Shown piece after piece: positions 43,496 to 54,500 of a stretch of DNA of 64,000 nucleotides. The notes below the pieces were generated by a model. That model saw only the letters and a program-made list of their open reading frames with translations. It searched no databases and had not been told where the DNA came from. The translations under genes were made by a program, and so were the position numbers. The DNA is taken from the NCBI RefSeq assembly GCF_000513195.1, contig NZ_CBVI010000012.1:105289-169288 (forward strand). The letters are read 5' to 3'. Within the stretch, counting starts at the first letter, position 1, and each line of letters opens with the position of its first letter. The DNA is from Bacteroides timonensis. Its GTDB lineage: Bacteria; Bacteroidota; Bacteroidia; Bacteroidales; Bacteroidaceae.

Positions 43496-45070
43496 TTAAT
43501 AGTTTTCGTTATAAAGATTCGGGTTAGCCGTCAGTTCTGTGGACGGAATAGGATAAATGTTATATTTGTTGTCTACTGCCTGTCCGTTCATCACACCACC
43601 TTTCCACTGCCACAGATAGCTGGAAGTGGTAAACTTGCCGTAACGTATCAGATCCGTGCGGCGAACACACTCCAGATAGAGTTCGCGGGCACGCTCGTCA
43701 AGAATAAAGTCGGCGGTCAGCTGTCCGTCGGTAATATTCCCCGAATCGTTGCCAAAGGCACGTCTGCGCAAGTCGTTGACATAGCCTAAAGCCACGGAAC
43801 GGCTGCTACCTTCTCCACCTCTCACCACAGCCTCAGCCAGCATCAGATAGACATCCGCCAGACGGAAAACCGGGAAATCGGTATTCACACCACCGTCATT
43901 TGTATTGGAAGCGGCTTCGCCCGTATCGGTCAGGTTCGTCCATTTCTCCGGAAGATAACCATGGGCTTGGCTTTCCACTACATCTATCGTTTTGGTCTGC
44001 CCCTCAGTATAGAACATCCCCCGGCCATCGCCATCACTGAAAAGATCGGGAAGTTCGCCTCGCAGACGGAAATTACCCCAACCGGAAGATACACCGTAAT
44101 CGGCAGGCACCTGAGTATCGGAAGTATTGTTCACGCCTCCGCAGATGATATAAGTAGTCGCTCCCCACGATACGGTGTGTGTTGCATCCACCGGAAAAGC
44201 ATAGATGATTTCGTTGGTACGGTTATGGTTGTCGGCATTGAACAGTTTGGCATAATCACCTTCCAACGTATAACCCGCTTTCAGGATTTCGTTGCAGTAG
44301 GTGATGCAATCTGTCCAATGGGCAGTACCCGTATAAACTTCCGCATTGAGATATAAGCGTGCCAACAGGGCATAAGCGGCTTGTTTGCAGGCACGGCCGT
44401 ATTCACTTTCTGTGCGATCCAGCAAGTCTGCATCCACATCTTTCAATTCCGTCTCCAGGTATTCGAACATTTGCGTAGCAGTGTAGCGCGGCGGCAGATA
44501 GCCGCCTACAGGATCATTCTCGGTAACGAAAGGTATGTTGCGATAAAGATCGAGTGCATGATAGTATGCCAATGCACGGAGAAAACGGGCTTCGGCGCGA
44601 TAATGGCAAATTTCCTCCTGCTCACTTTCACTGAATTTTCCTATCTGCCCGTCGGTGGCATTACGCAAAAATTCATCGCAAAGTGCTATGGTATAGTAAA
44701 TACGATAATACGTATCGGACACCCATGCATCATTGGCATCCCAGCTCAAGTAAGTAAGCCCACTCATTTTGTCACCTCCCAGCCAGGTGTAAACCACCTC
44801 ATCGGTGCCACACTCCTGCATATTGAAGTAACAGCGCATATAGTCGTGGCCAAAGTTACTGTCAAGGTCTTTATCTCCGCCGCCTTTTTCTTGTCCGGCA
44901 ATGACGAAAGACACATAAAGTTTTCCTAAGACGGCTTTATAGTTGGCTGCGGACGTATAGACATCAGCCGAAGTAGTTTCCGTATGCGGATACTGGTTGA
45001 GGTCGTCCAAACATGAGGTTGTAAATAGTGTACCGGCAAAAAGCAGTACGGTATAGAATATCTTTTTCAT
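43496..45070 (-). CDS. SusD-like substrate-binding lipoprotein (PUL2)
   Basis: 524 residues, lipobox FTTSCLDD. SusD marks are NQYPHTETTSADVYTSAANY, the tetratrico-like helices ICHYRAEARFLRALAYYHALDLY and ALLARLYLNAEVYTGTAHW, and the C-terminal FRLADVYLMLAEAVVR, DERARELYLECVRRTDLIRYG and IYPIPSTELTANPNL. It caps the PUL2 SusC and binds galactan chains before import. It lies 29 bp after susC and 11 bp before the frameshifted SusE-like gene. Only moderately similar to the PUL1 SusD, in line with a different glycan. Confidence 0.95.
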   Translation of the reverse strand: MKKIFYTVLLFAGTLFTTSCLDDLNQYPHTETTSADVYTSAANYKAVLGKLYVSFVIAGQEKGGGDKDLDSNFGHDYMRCYFNMQECGTDEVVYTWLGGDKMSGLTYLSWDANDAWVSDTYYRIYYTIALCDEFLRNATDGQIGKFSESEQEEICHYRAEARFLRALAYYHALDLYRNIPFVTENDPVGGYLPPRYTATQMFEYLETELKDVDADLLDRTESEYGRACKQAAYALLARLYLNAEVYTGTAHWTDCITYCNEILKAGYTLEGDYAKLFNADNHNRTNEIIYAFPVDATHTVSWGATTYIICGGVNNTSDTQVPADYGVSSGWGNFRLRGELPDLFSDGDGRGMFYTEGQTKTIDVVESQAHGYLPEKWTNLTDTGEAASNTNDGGVNTDFPVFRLADVYLMLAEAVVRGGEGSSRSVALGYVNDLRRRAFGNDSGNITDGQLTADFILDERARELYLECVRRTDLIRYGKFTTSSYLWQWKGGVMNGQAVDNKYNIYPIPSTELTANPNLYNENY

Positions 45071-45099
45071 ACGATATGTCTTGTTTTTAATGGTAAAGA

Positions 45100-48069
45100 T
45101 TAGAATTCAAATCCCAGGCTGAGTGAGTAAGTACGCGGACGGGGATAGAAAGAAGAATCCATTCCACTCGGTACCTCCGGATCAACACCCGAATACTTGG
45201 TTATGCAAAATACGTTTTGCACCATGACACTGGCATTCAAACTGAGCCAGCGGCATACACGGCCAAAGTTGTAGGATAGTGACAGGTTATCCATTTTCAG
45301 GAATGAACCGTTCTCTACATAATAGTCCGACAAGTGCTGACGTCTCTGGAAGTTGGTTTCCAGGTAACTACTATGCACATTATTCAACTGGACGGCATTA
45401 TAGCTCATCGTCTCCCAGGCACCGGTGTTCATAGCCATACCGTTATATACATAGTTCCCCACGTTGGCACGAAGACTGGTGCTCAGCGTCCACTTTTTAT
45501 AGTTCAGCGAAGTACTGAAGCCGAAGATAAAGTCGGGTGTAGGTGATTTATAGCGATAGAGGTCACCTGAGTTTATCTCACCATCCCCATTCAGGTCAGC
45601 ATAAGCTCCCTCGATGGGTTTACCGGTTTCGGCATCATAAAGCTGTTTATAGACGTAGAACATATAAGGTTCATAGCCTTCACTCAACACCTGTACATTT
45701 TGTCCGTCAATCGAAGCTCCGGCAGAGATATTGGTAGTCGCTCCCCCTTCTACCAAAGAAAGGTTTTTGACTTTCATCTTTTGCCAAGTCATGTTGAAGC
45801 TGACATCCCAGTTCCAGTTCTTGCTTTGGATGGGACTGGCGTTCAGGGAAACTTCAATACCCTGACTATCTACATTGCCCACATTGGTCAGGATATTCTT
45901 ATCGAAATTAGTACCGGCGGGAGAGGCAACAGTAGCCAGCAAGTCTTTGGTCTGGCGGGTATAGTAATCAAAGCTACCGGTAATACGGTCTTCAAGGAAG
46001 CCAAAGTCAAAACCAGCATTCCAGGCGGTAGTAGTCTCCCATTTCAAATTAGAGACATAAGCTTCAGGACGGTAGGTGGTGATATATTGATTGCCGAACT
46101 GTGCTTCCGCCCCGCTCTGGCTGGCTGTATAAACGGGCAGATAATTATAGTTGCCAATGCCATCCTGCTGACCGGTGACACCGTAACTGGCACGAAGTTT
46201 CAGGTTGCTCAACACTGCATTATCTTTCAAGAAATCTTCTTCACCGACTCTCCAGGCCAGGGCTACAGAGGGAAAAGTACCCCAACGGTTGTCTTTGCTG
46301 AAACGGGAGGTACCATCACGACGCATGGTAGCCGTCAGCATATAGCGTGAATTGAAAGTATAGTTCAGACGCGCATAGTAAGAAAGAAGCACATGGCGCT
46401 CGTCAGAAGCGGCAGTCGTACTCTGTACCTCACCGAGTGTGCTCAGTTCACTATATTGAGGGGAAGTACTCTTCCAGTGTTGATAATCGTATCCCACAGT
46501 GGCATCAATGCTGCTCTTCCAGGAATCGAAGTATTTATTATAATTGAAATAGGTAGTCAGTAGGCGATTGGTGTTCTTTTGCGGACCATATTTATAATCA
46601 CGTCCATGGGTTGTCTCATACTGGGCTGCCTCAGCCGGAACGTATATCTGCCCTTCCCCCTTGGCATAGTCGTAACCCAAAGTGGCATGGAACTTCAGTT
46701 CGGGCAGGAAGTGCATTTTGTAGTCTACATCAAAGTTACCGACCAGGCGGGAGACACGGCTGGTTGATTTATATTGCTTGAGAGCCCCCAGGGGATTGAC
46801 CGTACCACCTGTGACCAACTGCCCTACATTGTCAGTGGCCTCGGTGTATCCGCCAAACGTATCGTTGCCCGAATAAACCGGGATGGTAGGGTTCCAAGTT
46901 GCTGCATTCCAAATGGCATTTGAATTGGCGAAACGGTTGTCGTTGCGCGAACCTTTCACATTGAAGTTCAGTTTCAGATGGTCGTCAAAGAAACTGGGAG
47001 ATAAGGATACACTGCCTGTGATACGCTCTGCATTGTCCGTCTTTACCAAACCATCCTGGTTATAATAACCCATTGACACACGGATAGGAAAGTTCTTTGC
47101 CAAACGGCCGGACAGGCTGAGATTATTGTCCGTACCGAAAGCGTTATGATAGATTTCATCGTTCCAATCCGTGTTGGTATTACCCAACAAGGCTTTCTGT
47201 GCATCCGAGCCTTGGGTGCTGACAATATTGATGAACTCTTTGCGTGAGAGCATATCGGTCAGTTTAGTAAGGGTTTGTATGGAGTTAGTGGTCGTAAAGC
47301 TTACTTTCATACGGTCGGTGCTTCCTTTCTTGGTAGTAATAATTATAACACCGTTTGATGCACGCGAACCGTAGATGGCGGTGGAAGAAGCATCCTTCAG
47401 GATAGTCTTGCTTTCGATATCGCTCGGATTGATTAATGCCAGAAAGTTACCGTCATTACCACTGATACCACCCGTTTCAAGGGGTACGCCATCCAATACG
47501 ATAAGCGGGTCGTTACTAGCATTCAGCGAAGCGCCTCCACGGATACGGATGGTACTTCCGGCTGTGGGCGAGCCACTATTACTCATAATCTGTACACCCG
47601 ATACTTTACCGTTAATCAGTTGTTCGGGCGAAGAAATCAGTCCGGAATTGAAATCCTTGCTGCTGACGTTGGAGACAGATCCCGTCAGGTCACTTTTGCG
47701 GGTTGTTCCGTAACCGATGACAACCACATCACTCAACATCTGAGAGTCACTTTTCATCTTCACATTTACAGTGTTACCGCTTGGCACAGGTACAGTTACT
47801 GTTTCATAGCCTACATAAGATATTTGTAAGGCGGTAGCTCCCGGAGGAACAATGATGTTGAAATTTCCATCAAGGTCGGTGATTACACCCGTACTGGTAC
47901 CTACTACCAGGATACTGGCGCCGATTAATGGTTCGTTCGTGTCGTCTACAACATGCCCGGTTATTTTCTTTCCCTCTTGTGCGAAGGCCGGGCTGACAGT
48001 TCCTAACAATGCGATACACAGCAGGCAAAAGAACGCTGTGACGCGAAAACTTAAGATTTTGTTTCTCAT
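45100..48069 (-). CDS. SusC-like TonB-dependent receptor (PUL2)
   Basis: 989 residues, signal peptide ending PAFAQ. It has a carboxypeptidase-regulatory-like domain (KKITGHVVDDTNEPLIGASI), the SusC signature LSDVVVIGYGTTRKSDLTGSV, a plug (GKVSGVQIMSNSGSPTAG, SSTAIYGSRASNGVIIITTKKG) and a barrel ending ..SLSLGFEF. It should import galacto-oligosaccharides with its SusD partner; the substrate is inferred from the GH53, GH2 and GH-A enzymes in the locus. A putative -7 box lies 32 bp before the start, so it may start its own transcript even though the GH-A gene lies upstream on the same strand. Confidence 0.95.
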   Translation of the reverse strand: MRNKILSFRVTAFFCLLCIALLGTVSPAFAQEGKKITGHVVDDTNEPLIGASILVVGTSTGVITDLDGNFNIIVPPGATALQISYVGYETVTVPVPSGNTVNVKMKSDSQMLSDVVVIGYGTTRKSDLTGSVSNVSSKDFNSGLISSPEQLINGKVSGVQIMSNSGSPTAGSTIRIRGGASLNASNDPLIVLDGVPLETGGISGNDGNFLALINPSDIESKTILKDASSTAIYGSRASNGVIIITTKKGSTDRMKVSFTTTNSIQTLTKLTDMLSRKEFINIVSTQGSDAQKALLGNTNTDWNDEIYHNAFGTDNNLSLSGRLAKNFPIRVSMGYYNQDGLVKTDNAERITGSVSLSPSFFDDHLKLNFNVKGSRNDNRFANSNAIWNAATWNPTIPVYSGNDTFGGYTEATDNVGQLVTGGTVNPLGALKQYKSTSRVSRLVGNFDVDYKMHFLPELKFHATLGYDYAKGEGQIYVPAEAAQYETTHGRDYKYGPQKNTNRLLTTYFNYNKYFDSWKSSIDATVGYDYQHWKSTSPQYSELSTLGEVQSTTAASDERHVLLSYYARLNYTFNSRYMLTATMRRDGTSRFSKDNRWGTFPSVALAWRVGEEDFLKDNAVLSNLKLRASYGVTGQQDGIGNYNYLPVYTASQSGAEAQFGNQYITTYRPEAYVSNLKWETTTAWNAGFDFGFLEDRITGSFDYYTRQTKDLLATVASPAGTNFDKNILTNVGNVDSQGIEVSLNASPIQSKNWNWDVSFNMTWQKMKVKNLSLVEGGATTNISAGASIDGQNVQVLSEGYEPYMFYVYKQLYDAETGKPIEGAYADLNGDGEINSGDLYRYKSPTPDFIFGFSTSLNYKKWTLSTSLRANVGNYVYNGMAMNTGAWETMSYNAVQLNNVHSSYLETNFQRRQHLSDYYVENGSFLKMDNLSLSYNFGRVCRWLSLNASVMVQNVFCITKYSGVDPEVPSGMDSSFYPRPRTYSLSLGFEF

Positions 48070-48100
48070 ACGTGGTATTTGTTTTAAAGTGTTACATAAT

Positions 48101-48108
48101 CAAATCTA
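48101..48108 (-). promoter_or_regulatory. Putative -7 box upstream of PUL2 susC
   Basis: Minus strand TAGATTTG (48108 to 48101) fits TAnnTTTG. No matching -33 element is seen, as expected for an activator-dependent promoter under HTCS control. Confidence 0.4.
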
Positions 48109-48147
48109 AAGAAATCTTTCATCTGCGGATGAAAAATTGTAGTTATT

Positions 48148-50739
48148 TTATTCAAGCCAGATACTCCCTATCTCTATTTCCGCAGTCTTTTCAGCAACTC
48201 CGTCAAAGGAGAGTTCAAGAGTTTCAATCCCCTCTACCCTGAAAGGTATTTCAGTCTGCGGACGGAAATAATGATCAAGGAAGACCGGATAGGCGTGGGG
48301 GAGCAAAGCGGTATTCGTTTGTTTTAAATCCTGCAAGGGTACACGAATGATACCATCAGTCGCAGCGGCACACGAAGCAAGATAGGTATATCCGTCAGAA
48401 GTAATGAAGCCGGCTTTTAGTCCTTCGGGAATCTTCTTTGCATGGATGCACAAGGTACGGCAGGAAGCCAGTCGCTCAGGGCGTCCGTCGATATCACCCT
48501 TAATGTAGCAACGAAGAACAAAGACGGGTGCCTTATCTTTAGACTCGAAGGTGATGCGCAGGGTAGGCTTCTCTGTCGGTGCATTTTGTATTAACTGGCG
48601 GTTCGTACGGCTCCATTCGGGCATAGTATATGTTTCCAATTTACTATCAGCATCCACTATTTCCAGCAGAGACAGTGTTTTTTCAGGAGCGACTATGTTG
48701 GTTTCCCACAGGGTAGCCGAAGTATAGTCCCAATCCAGTGGACTCCCGGCTACTCCCGAAGGAAACGTTTGTCGCTTATCGCCTTGACAAACGACGATGT
48801 TATACCTAAAACAACCCTCTTTTATCTCTGTAGCAGGTACGGTAGCACGATAAGTGTAACCGCCTGCATGATTCATTTTCAGATAAGGATTCTTTTCATT
48901 CCAGAAAGATATCTTATCTGTGTAGATAATAACGGAATCGGGCATTTCATTACCCGCCACAATGGCCTCTATCTGTAAATCTTTACCGGCATCTACTGTC
49001 TTGGCAGGAGAATGAGTAACAGTAAAACCTTTATTATCTGAAATGGATGGACGTACATATTCACCAAGAGTAATATTCTGCCAATAAGTATCAGCAGTCC
49101 ATTTACCGGAAGCAGATATACCTTCACGCTGTAACAGATAAACGCCCGGACTGAGGGTCGAAATCTTACCATTCGCAGCTTGTGTACTGAATGTATTTCC
49201 ATTATTCAAGCCGTTCACCCGGAATTGCTTACCTAAATCAGGTAAATTCAGAGTCATATCCCATGCACCGGAAACAATGCGCATTACTTCTTTATCCAAA
49301 GAAGGCTTTGTAAACGGATCACTAACCTGTACGGCATCGGGCATTACTTCCAAACGCCAAACACCCTCTTCCAAACGATCCAGCCAATAAACTCCTGTAC
49401 CTTCATAATTCACCACCGGAGATTTGCCACAACCTGCAATTGCGCGAAGCCGAGAAATATCTTTCGGACGGGTTTGAGTTGTATTGGAATAGTAGAATTT
49501 CTCTCCGTCATTCAGTTCACTTAAATCCTGCACGTAGCTGACACGGAAATCATTGAATAATGTATCTGCCGGATAACTGCCAAAACTCTCTCCCCTGCCC
49601 ACTTTCTGTGCCGCTTCTGCGGCAATCATCAATCCGATAGCCTTATTCGGGGTGTATGCTACATTCAGGTAATGAGTCTGGTATTCGGTATTGTATGCTG
49701 CCATATCGATAGGATCATAGGCAAACTGAGTAATCCACTGGAAACCGGCTGTGCGGAAAGTGCGTACAGCGGCCGGATACATATAAGAATAAAGAATATC
49801 AGCGGGATCAAATTCATAAACCATACGGGCCTTCTTATCGAAACCTTTCAGATTGGAGAAAGGAATATCATAGCGGTCTACGGAAGGCAGGAAGTTCCCC
49901 TTGCGGGTATGTCCGGATACAAGTCCAATGGGATACCATTGATAGGTAGTACCTTGTATGGCTGTAGAATAGTAAGCCTCTACCACATGCTGGTTATGGC
50001 TGACATTGTAGAATACCGACTTACGGTTACCTGCACGCTTTAGGGCGGACAGCATTTTATTTATGTAATTACGCGTTTCGACTACAGTGCCCGGATGGCA
50101 AGGCTCGTTGTTTATTTCAAAGCCTACGATATAAGGATCGTCTTTGTAAGCATAACCTGTATAAGGATTCACGTGGCGTATAAGAGCTGCAATATACTTT
50201 TCCTGTGCAGCAATAGCTTCTGCATCGCTATGAATAGCACATTTATCATAATTGTAGGAAAAGCCGCCGATAGGCTGGTTACGCTCGGGATAGCCATTGC
50301 CGAAGTTGGTTTGAGCAGTGATAACGATGCGAATGCCACGTTCCTTCAATTTAAAGATAAGATAATCCAGCAATTCCAAATGCTCGTTCTCCAGCAGGTT
50401 GCCTTCGCCATCGGAAATCTCAACGTCCCAGATGTGGATGCGATAAGCATTCAGTCCCAGGCGCGCAAAGTGGTAGACATCACGGTCGATAGCAGCTTTG
50501 CGGTCAATGCCCAGATAGCCCATTGCACGATAAGCATGGGCAAAAGGCAGGGTATAATTCACACCAAAGAAAGAAGCCTCTTTCCGGGTATCAGACCAAC
50601 GCATGACGCCGTTGGCATCCACATAAACAGTAGGGATACTTTTTCGTACTTGGGGCTGTGCGTTTTTTTGTACTTTGTTCTGTGCTGGGGCAACTACCGC
50701 CAGCAAACAAGTAATCAAAATAAGAATGTGTCTCTGCAT
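48148..50739 (-). CDS. Large GH-A-clan glycoside hydrolase, possible GH147 beta-galactosidase
   Basis: 863 residues. The start at 50739 is chosen for the signal peptide ending VAPAQ and the promoter at 50772-50802; an earlier in-frame start lies inside that promoter. The TIM-barrel part (about 55-420) shows FFGVNYTLPFAHAYRAMG, GLNAYRIHIWD, IVGFEINNEPCHPG (acid/base Glu212) and MVYEFDPADIL (nucleophile Glu309). Beta-rich domains with an Ig-like fold follow (420-863). GH-A clan membership is clear. GH147 is suggested by memory of galactan PULs that hold such an exo-beta-galactosidase, and is not verified; a GH5-like activity is the alternative. It is first in the leftward PUL2 gene run. Confidence 0.7.
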   Translation of the reverse strand: MQRHILILITCLLAVVAPAQNKVQKNAQPQVRKSIPTVYVDANGVMRWSDTRKEASFFGVNYTLPFAHAYRAMGYLGIDRKAAIDRDVYHFARLGLNAYRIHIWDVEISDGEGNLLENEHLELLDYLIFKLKERGIRIVITAQTNFGNGYPERNQPIGGFSYNYDKCAIHSDAEAIAAQEKYIAALIRHVNPYTGYAYKDDPYIVGFEINNEPCHPGTVVETRNYINKMLSALKRAGNRKSVFYNVSHNQHVVEAYYSTAIQGTTYQWYPIGLVSGHTRKGNFLPSVDRYDIPFSNLKGFDKKARMVYEFDPADILYSYMYPAAVRTFRTAGFQWITQFAYDPIDMAAYNTEYQTHYLNVAYTPNKAIGLMIAAEAAQKVGRGESFGSYPADTLFNDFRVSYVQDLSELNDGEKFYYSNTTQTRPKDISRLRAIAGCGKSPVVNYEGTGVYWLDRLEEGVWRLEVMPDAVQVSDPFTKPSLDKEVMRIVSGAWDMTLNLPDLGKQFRVNGLNNGNTFSTQAANGKISTLSPGVYLLQREGISASGKWTADTYWQNITLGEYVRPSISDNKGFTVTHSPAKTVDAGKDLQIEAIVAGNEMPDSVIIYTDKISFWNEKNPYLKMNHAGGYTYRATVPATEIKEGCFRYNIVVCQGDKRQTFPSGVAGSPLDWDYTSATLWETNIVAPEKTLSLLEIVDADSKLETYTMPEWSRTNRQLIQNAPTEKPTLRITFESKDKAPVFVLRCYIKGDIDGRPERLASCRTLCIHAKKIPEGLKAGFITSDGYTYLASCAAATDGIIRVPLQDLKQTNTALLPHAYPVFLDHYFRPQTEIPFRVEGIETLELSFDGVAEKTAEIEIGSIWLE

Positions 50740-50771
50740 GTCATCAAATTCAAGTTGTTTTTTCTTGACGG

Positions 50772-50802
50772 CAAAAGTAATGGAGGGCAATTATTCATCA
50801 AA
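50772..50802 (-). promoter_or_regulatory. Promoter of the GH-A hydrolase gene
   Basis: Minus strand TTTG (50802 to 50799), 19-bp spacer, TACTTTTG (50779 to 50772), a full Bacteroides consensus. The ATG follows at 50739. Confidence 0.65.
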
Positions 50803-50875
50803 GCAGATATCGGACATAAAACAACACAAAAAGGACATCACCTGATTATCAACAATATACATATAACATTTATGA

Positions 50876-50983
50876 ACAATCATTGCCGGGCGCCTGAAAG
50901 GTGAAGTGAAACTGGACAAGAGTTACACCAGAGGAGCACGCTTCCTGTTTATACTTCCGCTGGACAATGTTCCCGATAGCTAA
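50876..50983 (+). pseudogene. C-terminal remnant of a sensor histidine kinase
   Basis: The frame ending at the TAA at 50981 reads GRLKGEVKLDKSYTRGARF then LFILPLDNVPDS. This is the closing strand-loop-strand of an HATPase_c domain (ld.sYt.GarF.f.LPL). Only about 35 codons remain, with a stop just before at 50873. In related genomes a kinase/regulator pair often precedes a PepSY-like secreted protein, and one follows here at 51040. No start codon or rest of the kinase is present. Confidence 0.55.
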
Positions 50984-51039
50984 ACAAAACTCACCACTCG
51001 TTGTTCTTTTCGAAACGATAACAATCTAATGAAGGAACA

Positions 51040-51522
51040 ATGAAAAAGTTGACGTATTCTTTCTTGCTTCTGATGCTCCTGACATCAGTTCCGGCCCTGG
51101 CCGACTATGCGCCTGTCAATGTGCAGACAGCACTGAAAAAGATGTATCCTGCCGCCAAGGATGTTGCTTGGTCACGGGATGAGACTTACTATGTAGCGGA
51201 CTTTATACAGAATGGTTTCGACACAAAGGTCTGGTTCAACTCCGAAGCACAATGGGAAATGAGACAGATTGACTGGGAAACGATGGATGAAGTGCCCAAT
51301 GCCGTGTACAATGCTTTTGCAGCAAGCGAATATTCCGATGGAATGGTACAGGGAGTCACCTTAGTTCAGTTTCCCAAACGGGAAGCGATGGTTTCCGTAA
51401 TTGTGGGAATGGCGAATACCCAGACCAGGTACCAACTACTGTTCACCCTCGACGGTGGATTGAAGGATGAACGTAATGCAACCTATTTCAACAACCTGCT
51501 TGGTGCGGAAGTCTTCTTATAA
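51040..51522 (+). CDS. PepSY-like secreted protein (DUF2874 family)
   Basis: 160 residues, signal peptide ending PALAD. The mature part matches the PepSY-like/DUF2874 pattern: an N-terminal VQTALKKMYPAAKDVAWSRDETYYVADF followed by a strand and TKVWFNSEAQWEMRQID. This pattern occurs twice in longer members; the second half here (YNAFAASEYSDG..VTLVQFP) looks like the second repeat. Periplasmic, role unknown; such proteins often travel with two-component systems that respond to envelope or metal stress. A decayed kinase tail lies just upstream. It converges with the HTCS gene, 10 bp apart. Confidence 0.8.
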   Translation: MKKLTYSFLLLMLLTSVPALADYAPVNVQTALKKMYPAAKDVAWSRDETYYVADFIQNGFDTKVWFNSEAQWEMRQIDWETMDEVPNAVYNAFAASEYSDGMVQGVTLVQFPKREAMVSVIVGMANTQTRYQLLFTLDGGLKDERNATYFNNLLGAEVFL

Positions 51523-51532
51523 AAGAGCCCCC

Positions 51533-54500
51533 TCAGACATACTGCTTTGGCGTCACCCCAAACTCAGCCTGGAAGCATTTAGAAAAATAGGAATGATTGG
51601 AGAAACCAACCATATACATCACTTCGGCCACAGTAAACTTCTGCTGCCTCAGCAGCATAGCCGCCTTTTTCATGCGGATGGACTTAATGTATTCCACAGG
51701 TGTCATGCCCGTCAGTTGCTTTATCTTGCGATACATCTGCTTGTTATTGATATCGGTCCATTCGCAAAGGGCATTCACATTCAGTTCAGAGTCCGAGATA
51801 TGTTCTTCTATCAGATGAATCACGCTTGCCAGAAACTTCTCATCATAAGAAACCGCCTCTATCTCCTTCGGGGTGGAAAGAACTTCCATGCGGGCTTTCA
51901 CCTCATGCGTCTCCCGGCTATGTAATAACTGCTCCACGCGCGAAAGTAAAATATCCGGTTCAAAGGGTTTAGGAATGAAAGCATCTATATGTAACTGGAT
52001 ACTTTCAAGCTCTGTTTCCTTATCGCTTTTCGCTGTCAGCAAGATAATGGGAATAGTGGATGTGGGAATATTCTTCTTGATATGACGCACCATTTCAAGC
52101 CCATCCATTACGGGCATCATGACATCAGCTATAATCAGATCGGGCATTAATTCCATAGTAAGTTCCATACCTATCTTACCATTATCCGCTAAACGGCAAC
52201 GATATTTGGTATGCAGTATCTGATAGATAAACTCTGAAACCTCCGGAGTATCATCCACAATCAGAAGCAATGGGGCATCCGAAGTGGGCATACCTGTATC
52301 TGGAACCACAACTTCAACTTTGGCAACGACAGGTTCGATATCAGAAGAAACAGTTTCTGGAAAAACCTCTACGGCAGACTGTTCCATAGCAATCACCGGA
52401 AGGGTCAGCGTAATGGTAGTACCTTTATTCTCTTCTGAAGAAAGTTGAACATTACCACCGTGCAGTTCCGTATAAGTCTTTACCAAATATAGTCCGATAC
52501 CCGTTCCCTCCTTTTTGCCTGCCGTCTTGGGAGACTGGAAGAAACGCTGGAAAACATACGGCTGATCCTGACGGGGAACACCGATACCAGTATCTGATAC
52601 AGAGATATTCACTCCTTTATCAGAAGCCTGTAAACGAAGCGTTACCTCACCCTCTTCCGGAGTGTACTTCACGGCATTGGACAAGAGGTTATCCAAGATA
52701 GATTCCAGTTTTATGGCATCCATCTGTATGTATATCTTTTCACGGTCGGTATGGAAATGGAAAGTTAGCTTCTTCTCTTTCGCCTTCTCCTCTGCATACA
52801 AGGTGAACAAGCCATGCGCAAAAGATACCAGTTCGATTTGAGAAAGTATCAGTAATGTACTGTTTCCACTATCCACCCGGTTGAAGTCCAGCCCCTGATG
52901 AATAAGTGAATTCAGCTTCATGGCATTTCGATGTACCTGCTCCAGTTGTTTCTTCTCCTGCTGATCCTTGATGCCGGGCAGCAACTTGCTGATAGGGGCG
53001 ATAATCATGCTCAACGGAGTTTTCAAGTCATGGGAAAGATTGGTGAAGAACTCCATCTTCGCCTGTGATTGTTCCAGAATCTTCTCCTTCTCCATACGCT
53101 CCAACTTCAAGCGGTTCTTAACGCGGAAGAAGTTGATGGTCCAGATCACCAGTACCAGACAGAGCAAAACATAGAGTACCTTGGCCCACAGAGTATAGTA
53201 CCAGGGCGGAATGATATGAACCTCCAATGTATAAGCCCGGTCCGATGGTTTTCCATAAGCATCCAACTTGCTCACCAGCAGGCGATAGTCTCCATAGCTC
53301 AGATTATTATAAGTGATACGGTTCGTATTTGCTTTCAGCAAGTTCCACTTACGATCCACACCTTCCAGACGATATACAAGTTTGCTTTTCTCTTCAAGAG
53401 AATAAGGCAGATCGGAAAGTTCAAAGGCAAGGTTATTCTGGTCATAAGCCAGTTCTATCCGTTGCGAGTAGCGGATGCTTTGTCCGGGCAATGAAGAAGC
53501 GCCGGAGTATCCGGTACCGGAATGTGAAACATCAGTTTGTGAGGCATTGGGCTGATACAGTTGGTTGTTGATGTAAATGGCAGTCAGGATAAGAGGCTTT
53601 TCGGTGTGTTCCGCCAGCAGAGCTTCCGGTGAAGATATGGCAAAGCCATCTGCCGTACCCAAGTAAAATTCTCTGCTTATCCGGTCGAAGAACATACTGG
53701 TGAAACGTTTATCAGTGATATTCAGCCGACGGATTTCCAGCGTCTGCTGGTCTGCCACCCAGAAACCGTCGGTAGTAGAGATCCAGATTTTTCCGTCAGC
53801 CTCAGCCATGGAGAGTATCGCATAGTGATTGTACTCATCGAAAGGAAGCATGTGAATACTATCGTTATCGGGTTGTACACGCATCACACCACCGGGGAAG
53901 CCTATCCAGATATGACCGTCTTGGGCAGAGAGGATGAAGTTGGGGGTTCTTTCGCCTGTCAGCTCGTCCGGGGCAATATGGGTTATCTCGCCTGTGCGGG
54001 GATTTATCTTCTCAATGCTGTTGGCACTGTTGTACAGCAATGCCCATACATTCCCCTCACGGTCAGGGATTAGCTGATTGATGAACATGCCCGAAAGGCC
54101 GTTGTGGATGGAATACGTCTTCTCTGCCATATAGGGACCACCGGAAGAACGCATAAGATTCTGTTTGTCTACCACAAAGATTCCACCGAGACAAGTGGCT
54201 ATCCAGAGTTTTCCTTCCCGATCTTCAAATAAATGATACGCCCAGTTGGCATTGTAGCGACGGGTGCTGTCCACAATGCTATAATGGACGAACTGGCGGT
54301 TCTTCGGATCATAACGGCTGATACTGCCATCGGTAGCCACCCAGAGTTGCCGCTCCCGGTCTTCATAAAGATGGCGTACCCGGTTGTGCGACAAGGGATA
54401 TTTCCGATCACCCATTTTATACCAGGCAACATCTTGTTCTTCACCCAAGGGCTGGGTGAAACGAATCAGTCCGTTGGTTCCGCCAAACCAGTAGGTTCCG

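Noticed and set aside
50095..50904. Plus-strand 269-codon frame over the GH-A hydrolase and its promoter
   Set aside because: It overlaps a clear hydrolase gene in antisense and shows no family motifs.
54199..54444. Short frames opposite and within the HTCS propeller
   Set aside because: Repetitive WIG/WLG blade DNA produces open frames in other phases; none has its own features.
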